Source: Nitrospirota bacterium (GTDB taxonomy: Bacteria > Nitrospirota > Nitrospiria > Nitrospirales > UBA8639). From it: 7,347 nt of DNA. Position numbers and translations under genes: made by a program. Position 1 is the stretch's first letter, and each line of letters begins with the position of its first letter. The stretch spans positions 1-7,347 of the forward strand of contig JAOUNC010000137.1 in assembly GCA_029881175.1 (NCBI GenBank), read 5' to 3'. Below the pieces are notes generated by a model. The model ran no database searches. It worked only from the letters and a program-made list of their open reading frames with translations, and had not been told where the DNA came from. This document shows positions 6,362-7,347 of the stretch, piece after piece.

Positions 6362-6943
6362 TTAATCCAGGGGGATAAGAATTTCTAGACCCCCCATAAT
6401 GTCGTTGAGTTTAAAGTCGCGTTTGGGACTCTCTTTGTGGGCATTATGGCAATTGACGCAAGCTCGGCTCACGGCCCTGTCTGGGAAAATAGCTTGATAA
6501 TACTTCCGCTGCTCTAATTCAATTTCCTGTTCAACGACTTCTCCGTAGTTGATGACTTGCTCTAGCGCCTCTCGATCCTTTTCAGAGTCTGGTGCGTTTT
6601 CTTGATTGATGGGCCATAAGCTGACCAGCTGGTATCGAAACGGTTTTCCTCGCACCTGTAAGCCACGCGAAGATTCTTTGAAGAACTGCGCGGGGAGTGG
6701 CAAGGTGCGGTCTTTTCGCCAATTTTCCGTCGCGTTCACAATCAACATGGCTTCCATTCGCTCCACCACATGTTGGGCATAAAAAGTCCGATCGGCTTGA
6801 AGGACAGCGTGGAGATAGTCTGCCACGACACGAACCGGAAGGCCTTGTGTAGGCGAAAGCTTCTTTCCAATGCCAACCCCAATGATCAAGGAAGCAATAG
6901 CGGTTGGAATAAGGATGAGAAAATGTTGACGAGTCAATTCCAT
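6362..6943 (-). CDS. membrane-anchored DUF3365 (Tll0287-like) monohaem c-type cytochrome
   Basis: This encodes 193 residues. Residues 8-26 are a single hydrophobic helix (ILIPTAIASLIIGVGIG), either a membrane anchor or an uncleaved signal, placing the rest in the periplasm. The remainder matches the DUF3365 / Tll0287-like family: a helical first part with DRTFYAQHVVERM (51-63), the LPLPAQFF segment (81-88), the RYQLVSLWPIN strand (103-113), and ACVNCHNAHKESP (161-173) with a c-type haem site, CxxCH (Cys162, Cys165, His166). GGLEILIPLD ends the PAS-like core. The family occurs as free cytochromes and as sensor domains fused to kinases; electron transfer or redox/gas sensing are both possible. 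Cys162 and Cys165 are its only cysteines, so the axial Cys ligand reported for Tll0287 is absent. ATG 6943 has its Shine-Dalgarno too close; TTG at codon 3 (6937) is better spaced and may be the true start. It is convergent with the kinase gene and appears monocistronic. Confidence 0.88.
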   Translation of the reverse strand: MELTRQHFLILIPTAIASLIIGVGIGKKLSPTQGLPVRVVADYLHAVLQADRTFYAQHVVERMEAMLIVNATENWRKDRTLPLPAQFFKESSRGLQVRGKPFRYQLVSLWPINQENAPDSEKDREALEQVINYGEVVEQEIELEQRKYYQAIFPDRAVSRACVNCHNAHKESPKRDFKLNDIMGGLEILIPLD

Positions 6944-6944
6944 A

Positions 6945-6949
6945 TCCTC
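6945..6949 (-). promoter_or_regulatory. Shine-Dalgarno site suggesting a TTG start for the DUF3365 gene
   Basis: GAGGA on the minus strand is only 1 nt from the ATG at 6943 but 7 nt from the in-frame TTG at 6937-6935. The spacing favours initiation at TTG, making the protein two residues shorter (MTRQHFLI...). The functional content is unchanged. Confidence 0.4.
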
Positions 6950-6960
6950 ATGGGTGTCAG

Positions 6961-7003
6961 TGCCAGACCTTACTCAATTGGCATATCTTTTAACGCCATG
7001 GCA
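6961..7003 (-). promoter_or_regulatory. cluster of TGGCA/TGCCA half-sites upstream of the DUF3365 gene
   Basis: TGCCA (6961-6965) and TGGCA (6979-6983) form an inverted repeat with 13-bp spacing. A second TGGCA (6999-7003) overlaps the palindrome GCCATGGC (6995-7002). The two TGGCA copies are 20 bp apart, about two helical turns, on the same face of the DNA. The cluster lies 18-60 bp before the gene, where a regulator could bind. It does not fit sigma-54 spacing (GG-N10-GC). No regulator is recognised. Confidence 0.3.
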
Positions 7004-7226
7004 ATACAAATATAACAGGAGACCCTCTGGTCCACCTACTAATTTTTTAAGCGGCCTTCAGGAAAAACAGGTGAGGGTAAACAATTGAATGAAGAAATAA
7101 AAAATTTGAGGATGGCCGTAAGAAAGAAGGGATGATTGCGGAAACTCACCTCATCCAAACTGATTCATCAATCAATTAATCATGAAAATGATGGTCCGCA
7201 AAGGGATGGAAATAACGTGATCCTCG
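7004..7226. other. AT-rich intergenic region with no ordinary gene
   Basis: No open frame longer than a few dozen codons, no RNA gene and no clear terminator were found. GACC-CTCT-GGTC at 7021-7032 is a minor hairpin. The stretch separates the DUF3365 gene from the micro-ORF at 7227-7283. Confidence 0.4.
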
Positions 7227-7283
7227 TTAAAACCTCGAAAGAATGGCCCAGGTCACAAGCAATATCAGAGTAAAAGCTTCCAT
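7227..7283 (-). CDS. possible 18-residue hydrophobic membrane micro-ORF
   Basis: On the minus strand, ATG at 7283-7281 opens a reading frame of 18 codons (MEAFTLILLVTWAILSRF) ending in TAA at 7229-7227. Residues 4-15 are continuously hydrophobic and could form one short membrane helix, with Glu at the N-terminus and Arg near the C-terminus giving an inside-positive bias. AAGGAGG at 7293-7299 is a near-ideal Shine-Dalgarno site 9 nt upstream, the strongest in the window. Known bacterial micro-proteins of this kind (for example KdpF and CydX) are single-helix partners of membrane complexes, but this one does not match either by eye. It could instead be a leader peptide or chance. The gene further upstream on this strand lies outside the window, so its partner cannot be judged. 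Confidence 0.35.
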   Translation of the reverse strand: MEAFTLILLVTWAILSRF

Positions 7284-7292
7284 CTTCAATGC

Positions 7293-7299
7293 CCTCCTT
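7293..7299 (-). promoter_or_regulatory. strong Shine-Dalgarno site before the micro-ORF
   Basis: AAGGAGG on the minus strand closely matches the anti-Shine-Dalgarno complement and sits 9 nt before an ATG. It is the main reason for taking the 18-codon frame seriously. Confidence 0.45.
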
Positions 7300-7347
7300 G
7301 TGTCTTTGGATTCTGCTTCTCTTTCCGCACCAATTTATAGAGATGCA

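Noticed and set aside
6961..7003. Sigma-54 promoter suggested by TGGCA sequences
   Set aside because: The required GG-N10-GC spacing is not met on either strand.

Overview
The window is about 7.3 kb of a bacterial chromosome with roughly 50% GC. The genes are loosely packed, with long intergenic gaps, and they look like mostly single-gene transcription units. Several features fit an aerobic environmental Gram-negative bacterium: an exported animal-type haem peroxidase, a membrane-anchored DUF3365/Tll0287-type monohaem cytochrome, a lipoprotein-like rhodanese and a GAF-sensor histidine kinase. A marine-type Nitrospira or another Nitrospirota member is my best guess. That is an inference from gene style and composition, not something a marker gene shows.

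Layout from left to right. 1-722 (+) holds the C-terminal 239 residues of a HipA-type serine/threonine kinase toxin; its N-terminus and any hipB partner lie outside the window. 752-1165 (-) is a small exported single-domain rhodanese, convergent with hipA. 1166-1373 is intergenic and holds a strong stem-loop (1299-1333) that probably terminates the next gene. 1374-3041 (-) is a 555-residue secreted haem peroxidase of the peroxidase-cyclooxygenase (myeloperoxidase-like) superfamily with an essentially complete active site. 3042-3239 is a divergent promoter region. 3240-3557 (+) is a 105-residue TPR protein. 3558-3737 has no convincing gene. 3738-4589 (-) is a class I SAM-methyltransferase-like protein of unknown substrate. 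4590-4950 is AT-rich intergenic DNA with two small dyads.

4951-6161 (+) is a GAF-domain histidine kinase. Its reading frame is broken by an apparent one-base deletion (T tract at 5015-5017) inside the conserved ILDT motif at the start of the GAF domain. The remaining 353 codons are intact and carry every kinase box. 6162-6361 is non-coding. 6362-6943 (-) is the DUF3365 cytochrome. 6944-7347 has no ordinary gene, but holds a possible 18-residue membrane micro-ORF at 7227-7283 (-) with a near-perfect Shine-Dalgarno sequence.

The genes do not form an obvious operon or a named system. Three products (peroxidase, rhodanese, DUF3365 cytochrome) are predicted to be exported or membrane-anchored, and two bind haem. 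A shared role in envelope redox or stress handling is possible but is only an inference. The points most worth a second look are the myeloperoxidase-like secreted peroxidase, the cytochrome that has no cysteine outside its CxxCH motif, the frameshifted kinase and the micro-ORF.
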